A DNA stretch of 64,000 nt from Herbidospora sakaeratensis (GTDB taxonomy: Bacteria > Actinomycetota > Actinomycetes > Streptosporangiales > Streptosporangiaceae): assembly GCF_001570525.1 (NCBI RefSeq), contig NZ_BBXC01000011.1:124001-188000 (forward strand), read 5' to 3'. A program made the translations under genes and the position numbers. The notes beneath the pieces were generated by a model that worked only from the letters and a program-made list of their open reading frames with translations, was not told the origin of the DNA and searched no databases. How positions within the stretch are numbered: position 1 is the stretch's first letter; each line of letters opens with the position of its first letter. Below are positions 34,283 to 49,573 of the stretch, piece by piece.

Positions 34283-34321
34283 GTGAAAAAGCCGGAAGCC
34301 CGGCCGAGGCCGGGCTTCCGG
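34283..34321 (-). terminator. Rho-independent terminator after rpoC
   Basis: A 14-bp perfect stem (CCGGAAGCCCGGCC with GGCCGGGCTTCCGG) with a tight loop, followed on the minus strand by CTTTTTCACG. It separates rpoBC from the str operon. Confidence 0.9.
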
Positions 34322-34339
34322 GTGATGAACCTTGGGTGA

Positions 34340-38215
<3,876 letters not shown>

Positions 38216-38229
38216 GTGCTATCTCCCCC

Positions 38230-41694
<3,465 letters not shown>

Positions 41695-42140
41695 CAGATG
41701 TCCTTCCGAGGGCTCGCGGACTGACTACACGCACGCCAGACGACCAAGGAAAGCGAGGTTACTCAGAGAAACGGTCGTCAAAGGGCAGCGCAAAGGGGCA
41801 GTGTAGCCGATGGGCATACACCTGTCCACTCCGCTCTCGCTCTGCGCTCCACGTTGCTGGCAGCATCACCCGTCTGGGCTCAAACGTCAAGCCCGAGAGA
41901 CGACATTTCGGCTAACCAATGGCCAGCACGCTGGGTTTTTCCCTTCCGTGAGACGACCGCCGGTTGCGAAGCCCTATCGACAACCCGCCGAGCCCAGTCG
42001 ATACCCTGGACCCGAGTCCGCTAACGCTCTGTCACACGGAAGCCCCAACGATGACCGTTGATCGACCTTCCAACGCCCTGGACATTCCCTAGGCCACTCA
42101 AAGCAAAACCCAAACGTGACTAACAATTGGGTCTCGCGGC
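41695..42140. other. rpoB upstream control region
   Basis: 446 bp with no convincing gene. Holds the rpoB promoter (41800-41828). The part beyond 41830 is lower in GC than the coding sequence and has scattered TTGACG-like boxes but no second promoter I can support. Confidence 0.6.
41800..41828 (-). promoter_or_regulatory. rpoB promoter
   Basis: TGGACA and TACACT separated by 17 nt on the minus strand, about 105 nt before the rpoB start codon. Confidence 0.65.
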
Positions 42141-42647
42141 TCAGCGGATGGGCGTGTTGCCGATCAACGTCGAGAGCCCCGACACGAGCCAGCGACCGTC
42201 CGTAACCACCATGACCAGGCGCGCTCTGTTCTGTACGAGCCTCGCCGGCCCCCCTGTCTGGCTTGTCGAGGTGTTCAGGAAAACCAGCACTTTGACCCGC
42301 TCCGGGGTGGCCTCCTCGACCGCCACGGCGGCCACGGTGGCCTGCTGGACCTTCGACTGCCGGCGCACCTGCGGGATGAAGGTGCCCGCCAGGTTGGCGT
42401 AGTGCTCGGCCAGCGGGCCGGTGGCGTGGCTGCGGGCCCGCGCCAGATCGGCCTCGATGGTGCGGTGGTCGTAGGAGAGCATGTCGGCGGCGTACGCCCG
42501 CGCGGCCTGCGCGGCCTCCGCGGCCGCGGCCGAGGTGTCCTGGGTGCGTTTCAGGTCCAGATACAACCAGCCGAGCCCGCCCAGCGCCGCCACGGCCAGC
42601 ACGACGAGCAGGGTGGTCAGCCGCAGCGCGCGCTGCACGACGGCCAT
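42141..42647 (-). CDS. Mce-associated-like membrane protein
   Basis: 168 aa. Short cytoplasmic start (MAVVQRALRL), one membrane helix (about 10-30, LLVVLAVAALGGLGWLYLDL), then an outside domain. The sequence MLSYDHRTIEADLARARSHA, TGPLAEHYANLAGTFIPQV and VKVLVFLNTSTSQTGGPARL matches the pattern of actinobacterial Mce-associated (VirB8/NTF2-like) proteins. The ATG overlaps the stop of the upstream gene (TGATG). That gene is a shorter-motif paralogue. No mce genes are nearby, so the partner is unknown. Confidence 0.7.
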   Translation of the reverse strand: MAVVQRALRLTTLLVVLAVAALGGLGWLYLDLKRTQDTSAAAAEAAQAARAYAADMLSYDHRTIEADLARARSHATGPLAEHYANLAGTFIPQVRRQSKVQQATVAAVAVEEATPERVKVLVFLNTSTSQTGGPARLVQNRARLVMVVTDGRWLVSGLSTLIGNTPIR

Positions 42648-43156
42648 CACGGCACCAGCTCCGCGTCGGCGACCAGCCAGCGGCCGTTCTCCTTCGCCAG
42701 ATCCATGCGCCAGCGGTAGTAGCGGTCCTCGGGCTCGTCCTTCTCGCGCCCGGTGAAGTCGACGAGGACGTCGGCGACCACGAGCACCTGGGCGCGGTTC
42801 CCCTCGGGGTTCATCGACACCAGCCCGGCGCCCCGGAGCACCCCCGTCTGGAGCACCTTCTCCTTCATCACCGTCGCGCGGGCCGCGGCCTGCTCGCGTT
42901 CGTAGCGGGCCCGGGTCTCCCCCGTCGAGGTCGACAACACACCCCGGAAGGCGGTGTCGAAGGTGCGGTGGTCGAGCGACATCAGGCTGACGGCGTGGGT
43001 GGAGGCGGCCGACACGGCGGCGGCCTCGTCGGCCTGGCGGGCCAGGGCGTCGGCTCTGAGCGTCCAGACCCACCCGGCGGCGGCCCCCAGCACGAGGACG
43101 GCGGCCAGCAGGGCCAGGTTGAGGCGACGGGGTGCCTCACGGCGGATCCTGGCCAC
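42647..43156 (-). CDS. Mce-associated-like membrane protein (paralogue)
   Basis: 169 aa. GTG start; a basic N-terminus and one helix (LNLALLAAVLVLGAAAGWVW), then an outside domain with SLDHRTFDTAFRGVLSTSTG, RARYEREQAAARATVMKEKV and RWRMDLAKENGRWLVADAEL. It shares the DHRT-x(n)-TG and terminal GRWLV features with the next gene, so the pair is a tandem duplication. It lies between rplL and rpoB, where most actinomycetes have few or no genes. Confidence 0.7.
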   Translation of the reverse strand: MARIRREAPRRLNLALLAAVLVLGAAAGWVWTLRADALARQADEAAAVSAASTHAVSLMSLDHRTFDTAFRGVLSTSTGETRARYEREQAAARATVMKEKVLQTGVLRGAGLVSMNPEGNRAQVLVVADVLVDFTGREKDEPEDRYYRWRMDLAKENGRWLVADAELVP

Positions 43157-43225
43157 GGGGCGGATTCTATGTGGGCTTACCGCACCGGCGGCTCTAACGG
43201 ATCAACTCGGTTGCGGAAATGCCGA

Positions 43226-43260
43226 AAGCGGCCCGCCCAGGCACCTGGAGCGGACCGCTT
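43226..43260 (-). terminator. Terminator after rplL
   Basis: AAGCGG/CCGCTT, CCGC/GCGG and CAGG/CCTG stack with small mismatches, 16 nt after the rplL stop; followed on the minus strand by TCGGCATTTCC. Confidence 0.55.
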
Positions 43261-43275
43261 CGCGGGTTGTGCAGA

Positions 43276-43668
43276 CTACTTGACGGTGACCTTGGCGCCG
43301 GCGCCCTCGAGGGCAGCCTTGGCCTTCTCCGCCTGCTCCTTGTTGACCTTGCCGTCGAAGACCGGCTTCGGAGCGCCGTCGACCAGGTCCTTGGCCTCCT
43401 TCAGGCCCAGGCTGGTGAGCGCGCGGATCTCCTTGATGACCTGGATCTTCTTGTCGCCGGCAGCCTCGAGGATGACGTCGAACTCGTCCTGCTCCTCGGC
43501 CTCTTCGGCCGGAGCGGCGCCGCCGGGGCCGGCGACGGCCACGGCCGCGACCGGGGCGGCGGCCTTGACGTCGAAGGTCTCCTCGAACAGCTTCACGAAG
43601 TCGGACAGCTCAAGGAGGGTCATCTCCTTGAAAGCGTCGAGCAGCTCGTCGGTGCTGAGCTTCGCCAT
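43276..43668 (-). CDS. rplL: 50S ribosomal protein L7/L12
   Basis: 130 aa stalk protein. N-terminal dimer domain ([19 protein letters not shown]), Ala/Pro/Glu hinge, and C-terminal factor-binding domain ([31 protein letters not shown]). 81 nt after rplJ. Confidence 0.98.
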   Translation of the reverse strand: MAKLSTDELLDAFKEMTLLELSDFVKLFEETFDVKAAAPVAAVAVAGPGGAAPAEEAEEQDEFDVILEAAGDKKIQVIKEIRALTSLGLKEAKDLVDGAPKPVFDGKVNKEQAEKAKAALEGAGAKVTVK

Positions 43669-43749
43669 GATGGTTCCTCCATAAGGATCGTGCTGAATAA
43701 CGTGAAAAGGGACCGCGGTTTGCGCTTCCCCCCGCTCGCGCGGACCTGC

Positions 43750-44274
43750 TTACTCTCCGGACTCCTCGCGCTTCGCGCGCAGAGCCTCGGCCAGACGAGC
43801 CATCTGCGTGGGCAGCGCGGCGAAGGTGGCGGCAGCCGTCGACTGCTTGGCCTTCATGGCGCCGGCCAGCTTCGCGAGGAGAACCTCACGGGACTCGAGG
43901 TCAGCGAGCTTGGAGATCTCGGCGGGGGTCATCGACTTGCCGTCGACGACACCGCCCTTGATCACCAGAAGGGGGTTGGCCTTGGCGAACTCACGCAGAC
44001 CCTTGGCGGCCTCCACCACGTCGCCCTTGACGAACGCGATCGCGGTCGGGCCGTAGAGCAGGTCGTCGAGGGCCGTGATCCCGGCGTTGTTCGCCGCGAT
44101 CTTGGCCAGCGTGTTCTTCGCCACGGCGAACTTCGCATGCCCACCGAGAGAGACGCGCAGCTGCTTGAGCTGAGCGACGGTGAGCCCGCGGTATTCGGTC
44201 AGAACGGCGGCGCTGCTGCCATCGAACTCAGCCTTGAGTTCGTCGACCGCGCCGGCCTTCTCCGTCTTCGCCAT
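43750..44274 (-). CDS. rplJ: 50S ribosomal protein L10
   Basis: 174 aa. The ATG at 44274 ([20 protein letters not shown]) has AGGAGG just upstream; the longer frame to 44319 lies in the regulatory leader. [28 protein letters not shown] and the C-terminal L7/L12-binding helix are present. Likely autoregulated through its leader. Confidence 0.97.
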   Translation of the reverse strand: MAKTEKAGAVDELKAEFDGSSAAVLTEYRGLTVAQLKQLRVSLGGHAKFAVAKNTLAKIAANNAGITALDDLLYGPTAIAFVKGDVVEAAKGLREFAKANPLLVIKGGVVDGKSMTPAEISKLADLESREVLLAKLAGAMKAKQSTAAATFAALPTQMARLAEALRAKREESGE

Positions 44275-44476
44275 GGGCCTCCTTCCAGATGTCGCCGCCG
44301 GAAGGGATGAAGGCCCCAAGAAAACGGACGAGCCCCGGGCGCAGGGCGCACGGGGCTCTCAGCAAGCTCCAGAAAGGCTTGGCAGAGGCTCTCAGTCACA
44401 CCTGCGCGGGTCGCCCACAAACGTGGGACCTTCGGTCACCGGGATAGGCACCCGGAGACAACCGGCGGTCTTTGGC
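44275..44476 (-). ncRNA. rplJ (L10) mRNA leader with attenuator-like hairpin
   Basis: About 200 nt from the predicted transcript start to rplJ. It ends in a hairpin (GAGCCCCG with CGGGGCTC, 44330-44358) followed on the minus strand by GTCCGTTTTC, which looks like an attenuator. L10 leaders bound by the L10-L12 complex are an established regulatory family; this assignment is by position and structure only. Confidence 0.6.
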
Positions 44477-44482
44477 AGGACC

Positions 44483-44511
44483 AGAGTACGGTGTCAAGCC
44501 CGCAACACCAA
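44483..44511 (-). promoter_or_regulatory. rplJL promoter
   Basis: TTGGTG and TACTCT separated by 17 nt on the minus strand, immediately past the stop codon (44513) of the upstream lipoprotein gene. An alternative TTGACA lies inside the spacer. Confidence 0.55.
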
Positions 44512-44512
44512 A

Positions 44513-45334
44513 TCAGCCGCCCACGGGCATGTTCTTGGGCAGGTCGCCGACCTGGTCGGCGGGCGGCGCGGCGATGCTGAGCTGCTCGTTGAACGACTTG
44601 AACAGCAGGGTGGCGGAGAAGCTGGCGCCCTGCTCGGCGCCATTGATGCCGATCTTGCGGGGCAGGCCCTCACCGTCGATCCAGGCGTCGAACTTCACGT
44701 TCTTCAGCTGGGAGAGCTGGCCCTTGACCCGCTCCTGCGTCTCCTTCGGCAGCAGCAGCACGGCCGCCTCGACCGGGAAGGTGCCGGCGTAGTGGGTCGT
44801 GTCGACGCCGTTGACCGACTCGGTGCCGACGGCCTTGACGTCCTTGGACGCGGTCAGCAGGGTGACGCTGGTCTTCAGGTCGATCTGCTGGGCCTGGTCG
44901 AGGAACTGGCCCGCGGCCTGGGCGTCGCCGAGCTGCTTCAGGTCGATCTTCACCCACGGCTTGTCGGTGCCGATCAGGGTCTTCAGCAGGTCCATCTTCA
45001 CGTAGGCGACCTCGTCGGCCAGCACCACGCGCAGCCCGCCGGGCACGGTCTGACCGCCGAAGGACACCTGGCTGAGGGTCACGTCGGAGGCGAGGGTGGG
45101 CTTCTGCTGGAACAGCATGCTGCCCTGGACGGTGCCCTTCTGACCCTTGGGGTCGGCGAAGTCGAGCACGATGTCGGCGCTGTAGGAGTCGATCGAGTCG
45201 GCCTTCTGCGCCGTCTGCTGGATGGCCTCGGCGGCGGAGAGCTTGACGTCCCCCAGCGGCTGGGCAGTCGTGGTCCCGCAACCGGCCACCGCCAGGGCGG
45301 CGACGACCCCGGCGGCCACTAAGAATCTGCGCAT
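44513..45334 (-). CDS. LppX/LprG-family lipoprotein
   Basis: 273 aa. Signal peptide with lipobox AVAGC (Cys19), then a domain with the LppX_LprAFG pattern: VKLSAAEAIQQTAQKADSID, VQGSMLFQQKPTLASDV, YVKMDLLKTLIGTDKPWVKI, VNGVDTTHYAGTF and a C-terminal VKFDAWIDGEGLPRKIGI. Members bind or carry lipids or lipoglycans at the envelope in mycobacteria. It sits between rplA and rplJ on the same strand with a terminator before it, so it is an insertion in the usual rplKA-rplJL order with its own transcription. Confidence 0.8.
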   Translation of the reverse strand: MRRFLVAAGVVAALAVAGCGTTTAQPLGDVKLSAAEAIQQTAQKADSIDSYSADIVLDFADPKGQKGTVQGSMLFQQKPTLASDVTLSQVSFGGQTVPGGLRVVLADEVAYVKMDLLKTLIGTDKPWVKIDLKQLGDAQAAGQFLDQAQQIDLKTSVTLLTASKDVKAVGTESVNGVDTTHYAGTFPVEAAVLLLPKETQERVKGQLSQLKNVKFDAWIDGEGLPRKIGINGAEQGASFSATLLFKSFNEQLSIAAPPADQVGDLPKNMPVGG

Positions 45335-45409
45335 CTTGTCAATCCCTTCGTCGGCCCGAGCCTACGTTGGGCCGTTCTGGAGCGCGGTCCTGTCCTCAGG
45401 ATTCGCACA

Positions 45410-45447
45410 GAAAAGACACAACCCCCGTCCGGTACCCGGACGGGGGT
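45410..45447 (-). terminator. Rho-independent terminator after rplA
   Basis: A stem of about 12 bp (ACCCCCGTCCGG with CCGGACGGGGGT, tight loop; 45421-45447) followed on the minus strand by GTGTCTTTTC. Confidence 0.85.
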
Positions 45448-45464
45448 CGTGTAGGCGCGAATCT

Positions 45465-46178
45465 TTAGGCGTCGATCTCGGTGGTCATCCCGCGGGTGAC
45501 GTTGGGGTCGACCGGGATGCCGGGGCCCATCGACGTCGCGAAGGTGACCTTCTTGAGGTAGCGGCCCTTGGCGGCCGACGGCTTGAGACGCAGCACCTCG
45601 TCGAGGGCGGCGGCGTAGTTCTCGAGGAGCTGACGCTCGTCGAAGGACGCCTTGCCGATGATGAAGTGGAGGTTCGCGTGACGGTCCACGCGGAACTCGA
45701 TCTTGCCGCCCTTGATGTCGGTGACGGCCTTGCCGACGGCCGGCGTGACGGTGCCGGTCTTCGGGTTGGGCATGAGGCCACGCGGACCGAGCACGCGGCC
45801 CAGGCGGCCGACCTTGCCCATGAGGTCGGGGGTGGCCACGACGGCGTCGAAGTCGAGGCGGCCCTTGGCGACCTCGTCGATCAGCTCGTCGGCGCCGACG
45901 ATGTCGGCGCCCGCGGCGCGCGCCTCCTCGGCACGGTCACCGGTCGCGAAGACCAGGACCCGGGCGGTCTTACCGGTGCCGTGCGGGAGGTTGACGGTGC
46001 CGCGGACCATCTGGTCGGCCTTGCGCGGGTCGACACCCAGACGCAGGGCGACCTCGACGGTGGCGTCGAACTTCGTGGACGCGGTCTTCTTCGCCAGGCG
46101 GACCCCTTCGAGGGGGGCCAGCAGGGCGTCGCGGTCGACCTGAGCGGCCGCGTTCTTCCAGCTCTTGCTGCGCTTCAC
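45465..46178 (-). CDS. rplA: 50S ribosomal protein L1
   Basis: 237 aa. GTG start ([17 protein letters not shown]) with AGGAGA 7 nt upstream. [20 protein letters not shown] and the signature [20 protein letters not shown] are present. The 183-nt gap back to rplK holds copy 2 of the structured repeat; L1 represses the rplKA operon in E. coli. Confidence 0.97.
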   Translation of the reverse strand: MKRSKSWKNAAAQVDRDALLAPLEGVRLAKKTASTKFDATVEVALRLGVDPRKADQMVRGTVNLPHGTGKTARVLVFATGDRAEEARAAGADIVGADELIDEVAKGRLDFDAVVATPDLMGKVGRLGRVLGPRGLMPNPKTGTVTPAVGKAVTDIKGGKIEFRVDRHANLHFIIGKASFDERQLLENYAAALDEVLRLKPSAAKGRYLKKVTFATSMGPGIPVDPNVTRGMTTEIDA

Positions 46179-46244
46179 TGCGATCTCTCCTGAGAGGGAG
46201 TTCGTGGTACGGGCCGCGCTCGACCCTTCCACTGTGGTTGATTT

Positions 46245-46345
46245 GCCGTGCCTTCGGCACGGCGGCTCGGTCGCTTTTGATCCGGCTTCTTCCCTCGTCG
46301 CTCCGGGTCGCTACGCTCCCCTGCGCTCCTCAGTCCAGAAACCGG
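46245..46345. repeat. Structured intergenic repeat element, copy 2
   Basis: An 8-bp perfect hairpin (GCCGTGCC-TTC-GGCACGGC, 46245-46263), a 24-nt spacer and the 52-bp core (46288-46339) identical to 27444-27495. The arms 46282-46290 and 46337-46345 pair with one mismatch; their outer sequences differ from copy 1 but keep the pairing. It lies between rplK and rplA. Confidence 0.85.
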
Positions 46346-46361
46346 CGCTCCCTCGCGGGGA

Positions 46362-46793
46362 CTACTCGGCGATCGTGATGCCCATCGAACGGGCGGTGCC
46401 GGCGATGATGCGCTCGGCCATCTCGATGTCGTTGGCGTTCAGGTCGGGCATCTTCTGCTCGGCGATGGCGCGCAGCTGCTCCTTGGAGAGCTGGCCGACC
46501 TTGGTCTTCAGCGGGTTGTTCGAGCCGCTCTTCAGACCGAGGGCCTTCTTGATCAGTTCGGGCGCCGGAGGCGTCTTGGTGACGAACTGGAAGGTGCGGT
46601 CTTCGAAGATGGTGATCTCGACGGGGATGATGTTGCCCCGCTGGGACTCCGTCGCAGCGTTGTACTGCTTGACGAACTCCATGATGTTGACGCCGTGGGG
46701 ACCGAGGGCGGTACCGACCGGCGGGGCGGGGGTGGCCTGGCCAGCGGGAAGCTGGACCTTCACCAACGCCGCGATCTTCTTCTTGGGAGGCAT
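46362..46793 (-). CDS. rplK: 50S ribosomal protein L11
   Basis: 143 aa. [20 protein letters not shown] with the Pro-rich hinge, [20 protein letters not shown] and the C-terminal rRNA-binding domain. Thiopeptide-contact prolines are intact. Follows nusG after 180 nt of strongly structured sequence. Confidence 0.97.
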   Translation of the reverse strand: MPPKKKIAALVKVQLPAGQATPAPPVGTALGPHGVNIMEFVKQYNAATESQRGNIIPVEITIFEDRTFQFVTKTPPAPELIKKALGLKSGSNNPLKTKVGQLSKEQLRAIAEQKMPDLNANDIEMAERIIAGTARSMGITIAE

Positions 46794-46836
46794 GACTCTC
46801 TCCGGGTCCTGTTTCTTAACTTTGAGGCAGATTCAT

Positions 46837-46943
46837 GACGCGAGCCACGGCCGGCCTTCGGCCGTCCGCGTCTCGCTTTGCGTTCCCCCGGCAGATCGGA
46901 GGGGGAACATGTCGGCGAGCCGCCCTTCGCGAAGGAGCGGCTC
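46837..46943 (-). other. Three consecutive hairpins between nusG and rplK
   Basis: In order on the minus strand: GAGCCGC..GCGGCTC with a CCTTC/GAAGG inner stem (46917-46943); GTTCCCCC/GGGGGAAC (46882-46908); GACGCG/CGCGTC enclosing ACGGCCG/CGGCCGT (46837-46872). They probably terminate or attenuate nusG transcripts and structure the rplK leader. Confidence 0.55.
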
Positions 46944-46973
46944 TAGCCGAACGTCTAATTGTAAGGGACCGCC

Positions 46974-47747
46974 TCAGATCTTCGAGACCTGGTTGAACGA
47001 CAGCTCAACGGGGGTCTCGCGACCGAAGATCGACACCAGCACCTTGAGCTTCTGCGACTCGGGGCTGATCTCGCTCACCGAGGCCGGGAGCGTGGCGAAC
47101 GGGCCGTCCATGACGGTGACCGACTCGCCGATCTCGAACTCGACGGTCGAGGCGGCCGACTTGGTGGCGGCCTTCTTGACCTCTTCGGTCGGCTCGGGAG
47201 CCAGCAGCTTGGCGACCTCGTCGAGGTTCAGCGGGCTGGGCTTGTTCGACAGGCCGACGAACCCGGTGACGCCCGGGGTGTTGCGGACCGCGGCCCACGA
47301 CTCGTCGGTGAGCTCCATGCGGACCAGGACGTAGCCCGGCAGCACGCGCTCCTTGATCGGGGTCTTCTTGCCGCCCTTGAACTCGGTCACCGTGTGGGTC
47401 GGCACCTCGACCTGGAAGATGTAGTCCTCCATGTTGAGGCTGCCGGTGCGGCTCTCGATGTTCTGCTTCACGCGGTTCTCGTAGCCGGCGTAGGAGTGGA
47501 TCACATACCACTCGCCGAGCTGACCGCGGAGCTGGCGCTTGAACTCCTCGACGGGGTCGACGTCGGGGAGGATGTCGCCGTCTTCGTCGACGTTCTCGTC
47601 GACCTCGGAGTCGGCGACGTCGGAAGCCTCAGCCTCGGTGGCCTCGTCGGCTTCCGCAGCGTCGTCAGCGGCCTCGTCGACCTCTTCAACGGCCTCGTCG
47701 TCCCACTCGTCGCGGGAGTCGTCGGCCTGCTGCGGTGACTCGGACAC
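46974..47747 (-). CDS. nusG: Transcription termination/antitermination protein NusG
   Basis: 257 aa. An acidic N-terminal extension of about 75 residues ([19 protein letters not shown]) precedes the NGN domain ([50 protein letters not shown]) and a KOW domain ([19 protein letters not shown]). Such acidic extensions occur in other actinobacterial NusG. GTG start. 44 nt after secE. Confidence 0.97.
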   Translation of the reverse strand: MSESPQQADDSRDEWDDEAVEEVDEAADDAAEADEATEAEASDVADSEVDENVDEDGDILPDVDPVEEFKRQLRGQLGEWYVIHSYAGYENRVKQNIESRTGSLNMEDYIFQVEVPTHTVTEFKGGKKTPIKERVLPGYVLVRMELTDESWAAVRNTPGVTGFVGLSNKPSPLNLDEVAKLLAPEPTEEVKKAATKSAASTVEFEIGESVTVMDGPFATLPASVSEISPESQKLKVLVSIFGRETPVELSFNQVSKI

Positions 47748-47791
47748 GATGGCTATTCCTCTTTCCGTCGGGTTTTACTGTGCTGGGCGGG

Positions 47792-48046
47792 TCAGGAACC
47801 GAAGACCGCCAGCACACCCTGCGTCAAAAGGAAGTCTAGTGCGGACACGATTCCGACCATGATCAGGCAGAAAACGAGGACCACGATGGTGTAGTTGATC
47901 AGCTCTTTGCGCGTCGGCCAGATGACCTTGCGGAGCTCCGCTACTGCCTGCCGATAGAAAAGGGCAGGGGTGGTGCGCTTGGCCTTCTTCTCGCCACTCG
48001 GCTTTTCCGGCTGAGCCGCGGCCTCGCCGCGCGTGTCGATCGCCAC
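47792..48046 (-). CDS. secE: Preprotein translocase subunit SecE
   Basis: 84 aa with this start. Polar Lys-rich N-terminus, the conserved amphipathic segment ALFYRQAVAELRKVIWPTRK, and one membrane helix (YTIVVLVFCLIMVGIVSALD). Starts are uncertain: GTG at 48046 (VAIDTRGEAAAQ) has GAGG close upstream, ATG at 48073 would give 93 aa without a clear site. The open frame beyond runs into tRNA-Trp. Confidence 0.9.
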   Translation of the reverse strand: MAIDTRGEAAAQPEKPSGEKKAKRTTPALFYRQAVAELRKVIWPTRKELINYTIVVLVFCLIMVGIVSALDFLLTQGVLAVFGS

Positions 48047-48098
48047 AGTCCTCACCTGATCCGTCGTGTCCATCGCAACCGGCGGCTCATACGCCCTT

Positions 48099-48115
48099 AG
48101 TGCGCGGACCGCACT
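48099..48115 (-). other. Small hairpin between tRNA-Trp and secE
   Basis: AGTGCG/CGCACT with a 5-nt loop, starting 4 nt beyond the tRNA 3' end. No U-tract; compatible with tRNA 3' processing or weak termination. Confidence 0.35.
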
Positions 48116-48118
48116 CCG

Positions 48119-48191
48119 CAGGGCACGAGGGACTCGAACCCCCAACCGCCGGTTTTGGAGACCGGTGCGCTACCAATTGCGCTAGTGCCCT
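48119..48191 (-). tRNA. tRNA-Trp (anticodon CCA)
   Basis: 73 nt. Acceptor stem AGGGCAC/GTGCCCT, D arm GCGC..GCGC with AATTGGTA, anticodon stem CCGGT/ACCGG around loop CTCCAAA (anticodon CCA), T arm GGGGG-TTCGAGT-CCCTC and discriminator G. The 3' CCA is not encoded. Same strand as secE, 72 nt ahead of it with no strong terminator between. Confidence 0.97.
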
Positions 48192-48373
48192 AAGCCGTGC
48201 ACCACACTACAGGAGAACGGAGGCTTCCGTTCCCGCCGTTGTGGGCCACTAGACGTGGAAGTGTACGCAGGATCGGTCACTTCGTCGAACCAGTACGGCC
48301 GCGCAGGTCAACGGTACCGTCCGCATCGTGGAAATGGCGGGGCGGCCGGATACCGGTCTGAAAACATGTGCGC

Positions 48374-49573
48374 ATGAGCCGAATCTCCGCGCGTGTCGCG
48401 GCCATCTCCGAGTCAGCCACCCTCGCCGTCGACGCCCGGGCGAAGGCGATGAAGGCCGCCGGCCGGCCCGTGATCGGCTTCGGCGCCGGCGAGCCCGACT
48501 TCCCGACGCCCGGCTACATCGTCGAGGCGGCCGTGGCGGCCTGCGCGGAAGACCGGTTCCACAAGTACACGCCGCCGGGCGGCCTGCCGGAGCTGAAGCA
48601 GGCCATCGCGGCCAAGACGCTGCGCGACTCCGGTTTCGAGGTCGACGCGGGCCGGGTGCTGGTCACCAACGGCGGCAAGCACGCCGTCTACGCGGTCTTC
48701 GCGACCCTGCTCGACCCCGGTGACGAGGTGCTGGTCGTGGCGCCCTACTGGACCACCTACCCCGAGGCGATCAAGCTGGCCGGGGGCGTCCAGGTCGACG
48801 TGGTCACCGACGAGGGCAGCGGCTACCTGGCGTCGGTGGAGCAGCTGGAGGCGGCCCGGACCGAGCGGACCAAGGCGCTGCTGTTCGTGTCGCCGTCGAA
48901 CCCGACCGGGGCGGTCTACTCCCCCGAACAGGTCGAGGCGATCGGCCGCTGGGCGGTCGAGCACGACCTGTGGGTCGTCACCGACGAGATCTACGAGCAT
49001 CTCGTGTACGGCTCCGCGAAGTTCACCAGCATCGCGACCGCCGTCCCCGAGCTGGCCGACAAGGTCGTGGTGCTCAACGGCGTGGCCAAGACGTACGCGA
49101 TGACGGGCTGGCGGGTCGGCTGGCTCATCGGGCCCTCCGACGTGGTGAAGGCGGCCACCAACCTGCAGTCCCACTCGACGTCGAACGTGTCGAACGTGGC
49201 CCAGGCGGCGGCGCTGGCGGCCGTCTCGGGCGACCTGTCGGCGGTGGCCGAGATGCGGATCGCCTTCGACCGGCGGAGGCAGACGATCGTCCGGATGCTG
49301 AACGAGATCCCGGGCGTGGTCTGCCCCGAGCCGTTCGGGGCCTTCTACGTCTACCCGTCGGTCAAGGAGCTGATCGGCAAGGAGATCCGGGGCCGCCGGG
49401 CGGCGTCGTCGGTCGAGCTGGCCGAGCTGGTGCTGGAGGAGGCCGAGGTCGCGGTGGTGCCGGGCGAGGCGTTCGGCACGCCGGGCTACTTCCGGCTCTC
49501 CTACGCCCTGGGCGACGACGACCTCGCCGAAGGGGTCACCCGGCTGGGCAAGCTCTTCGGCGAGGCCCGCTAG
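48374..49573 (+). CDS. Aspartate aminotransferase-type PLP aminotransferase (class I/II)
   Basis: 399 aa fold-type I aminotransferase. It has [17 protein letters not shown] near the N-terminus, [27 protein letters not shown], the PLP lysine Lys239 in [16 protein letters not shown], and [19 protein letters not shown]. Closest in style to the prokaryotic AspC (Ib) group found next to secE in other actinomycetes. ATG at 48374; a GTG two codons earlier is possible. Divergent from tRNA-Trp with a 182-bp gap, and its last 4 bp overlap the convergent membrane-protein gene. Confidence 0.9.
   Translation: MSRISARVAAISESATLAVDARAKAMKAAGRPVIGFGAGEPDFPTPGYIVEAAVAACAEDRFHKYTPPGGLPELKQAIAAKTLRDSGFEVDAGRVLVTNGGKHAVYAVFATLLDPGDEVLVVAPYWTTYPEAIKLAGGVQVDVVTDEGSGYLASVEQLEAARTERTKALLFVSPSNPTGAVYSPEQVEAIGRWAVEHDLWVVTDEIYEHLVYGSAKFTSIATAVPELADKVVVLNGVAKTYAMTGWRVGWLIGPSDVVKAATNLQSHSTSNVSNVAQAAALAAVSGDLSAVAEMRIAFDRRRQTIVRMLNEIPGVVCPEPFGAFYVYPSVKELIGKEIRGRRAASSVELAELVLEEAEVAVVPGEAFGTPGYFRLSYALGDDDLAEGVTRLGKLFGEAR

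Larger units (their letters stand above)
33910..34339. other. str operon control region
   Basis: 430 bp with no gene. Holds, in the minus direction, the rpoBC terminator (34283-34321), the rpsL promoter (34148-34176), a 7-bp hairpin near the predicted transcript start (GCCCATG/CATGGGC, 34120-34137) and the rpsL leader. Confidence 0.7.

Noticed and set aside
41835-41875. Sequence resembling the 52-bp repeat core (TGCGCTCC and TCGCTC words) upstream of rpoB
   Set aside because: Only short words match, with no hairpin at the 24-nt spacing; below what I would call a third copy.
46849-46892. GCC-TTC-GGC hairpin near nusG/rplK as a third copy of the structured repeat
   Set aside because: The hairpin centre is similar but no core sequence follows at the expected distance.
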